A stretch of DNA of 58,438 nt from contig JACUUF010000008.1 in the NCBI GenBank assembly GCA_014859465.1, positions 1-58,438 of the forward strand, in the 5' to 3' direction. Shown one piece after another: positions 58,418 through 58,438 of the stretch; position 1 is the first letter of the stretch; every line of letters begins with the position of its first letter. Source of the DNA: Methyloprofundus sp. Its GTDB lineage: Bacteria; Pseudomonadota; Gammaproteobacteria; Methylococcales; Methylomonadaceae. The notes beneath the pieces are model-generated. The model ran no database searches, had not been told where the DNA came from, and saw only the letters and a list, made by a program, of their open reading frames with translations. The translations under genes were made by a program, and so were the position numbers.

Positions 58418-58438
58418 GTAGGGCGCCGCTTTAGCCCG
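58418..58438 (+). repeat. REP-like element cut by the window end
   Basis: GTAGGGCGCCGCTTTAGCCCG starts 10 bp after the second flavoenzyme stop and runs to the last base, matching the head of the REP at 52611. Confidence 0.65.

Overview
The window looks like chromosomal DNA from a moderately AT-rich gammaproteobacterium. The evidence is the housekeeping gene order: mutL-miaA; topA-smg-dprA-LysM facing def-fmt-rsmB-DUF4390-ntrYX; ffh; rpsP-rimM-trmD-rplS; sspA-sspB; Fe-SOD. From memory, the def-fmt-rsmB-DUF4390-ntrYX arrangement is familiar from methanotrophs of the Methylococcales and related groups, but no methane, sulfur or photosynthesis marker is present, so the order-level guess is inference. 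I saw no tRNA, rRNA, CRISPR array or prophage.

Layout. (1) 1-1271 is a scar: a pstB-like gene and an ABC-transport auxiliary lipoprotein gene point away from each other, each has lost its 5' end, and between them lies a 106-bp element resembling the ends of an IS21-family transposon. (2) 1363-6667 holds a secreted DUF547 protein, a VTT membrane domain fused to a mercuric-reductase-like flavoprotein, an ECF sigma factor with a small zinc-finger anti-sigma, a possible 31-residue protein and an EAL-domain protein. (3) 7074-11200, minus strand: a small unknown gene, rlmA, an unknown membrane-anchored protein and ppx. (4) 11491-16345: an orphan ABC ATPase, mutL, miaA, a decayed DUF4136-like lipoprotein gene where hfq often lies, and a coiled-coil protein. 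(5) 16453-31931: DNA topology and uptake, N-terminal methionine processing, an NtrYX two-component system with an unusual NtrX, the signal recognition particle and the rpsP-rplS operon. (6) 32042-43035: ExeA-like ATPase, RapA, SodB, stringent-starvation proteins, guanine deaminase, MetA, DarP and several small unknown genes.

(7) 43230-58407 is the most notable region: an aryl-polyene-like type II polyketide cluster that probably runs past the right edge. A minus-strand pair encodes an AMP-ligase fused to a hot-dog dehydratase and an LpxL-like acyltransferase. After a TRL-like lipoprotein gene and a small membrane fragment, a plus-strand run encodes a PlsC-like acyltransferase, GT2 glycosyltransferase, acyl carrier protein, COG4648-type membrane protein, LolA-like carrier, MMPL exporter, ketosynthase, a ketosynthase-like partner without the active cysteine, and two FAD-dependent halogenase-family enzymes flanking two small lipoproteins. 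A reasonable model is that an aryl starter is activated and elongated on the carrier protein, the polyene is modified by the flavoenzymes, joined to a lipid or sugar headgroup by the transferases, and moved to the outer membrane by the MMPL and LolA-like proteins. No ketoreductase, second carrier protein, second dehydratase or aryl-starter enzyme is visible; these may lie downstream.

REP-like palindromes beginning GTAGGRNS are scattered through the window (12428, 48276, 52611, 58418). Two of them share a longer flanking sequence and occupy the two large gaps inside the polyketide operon.
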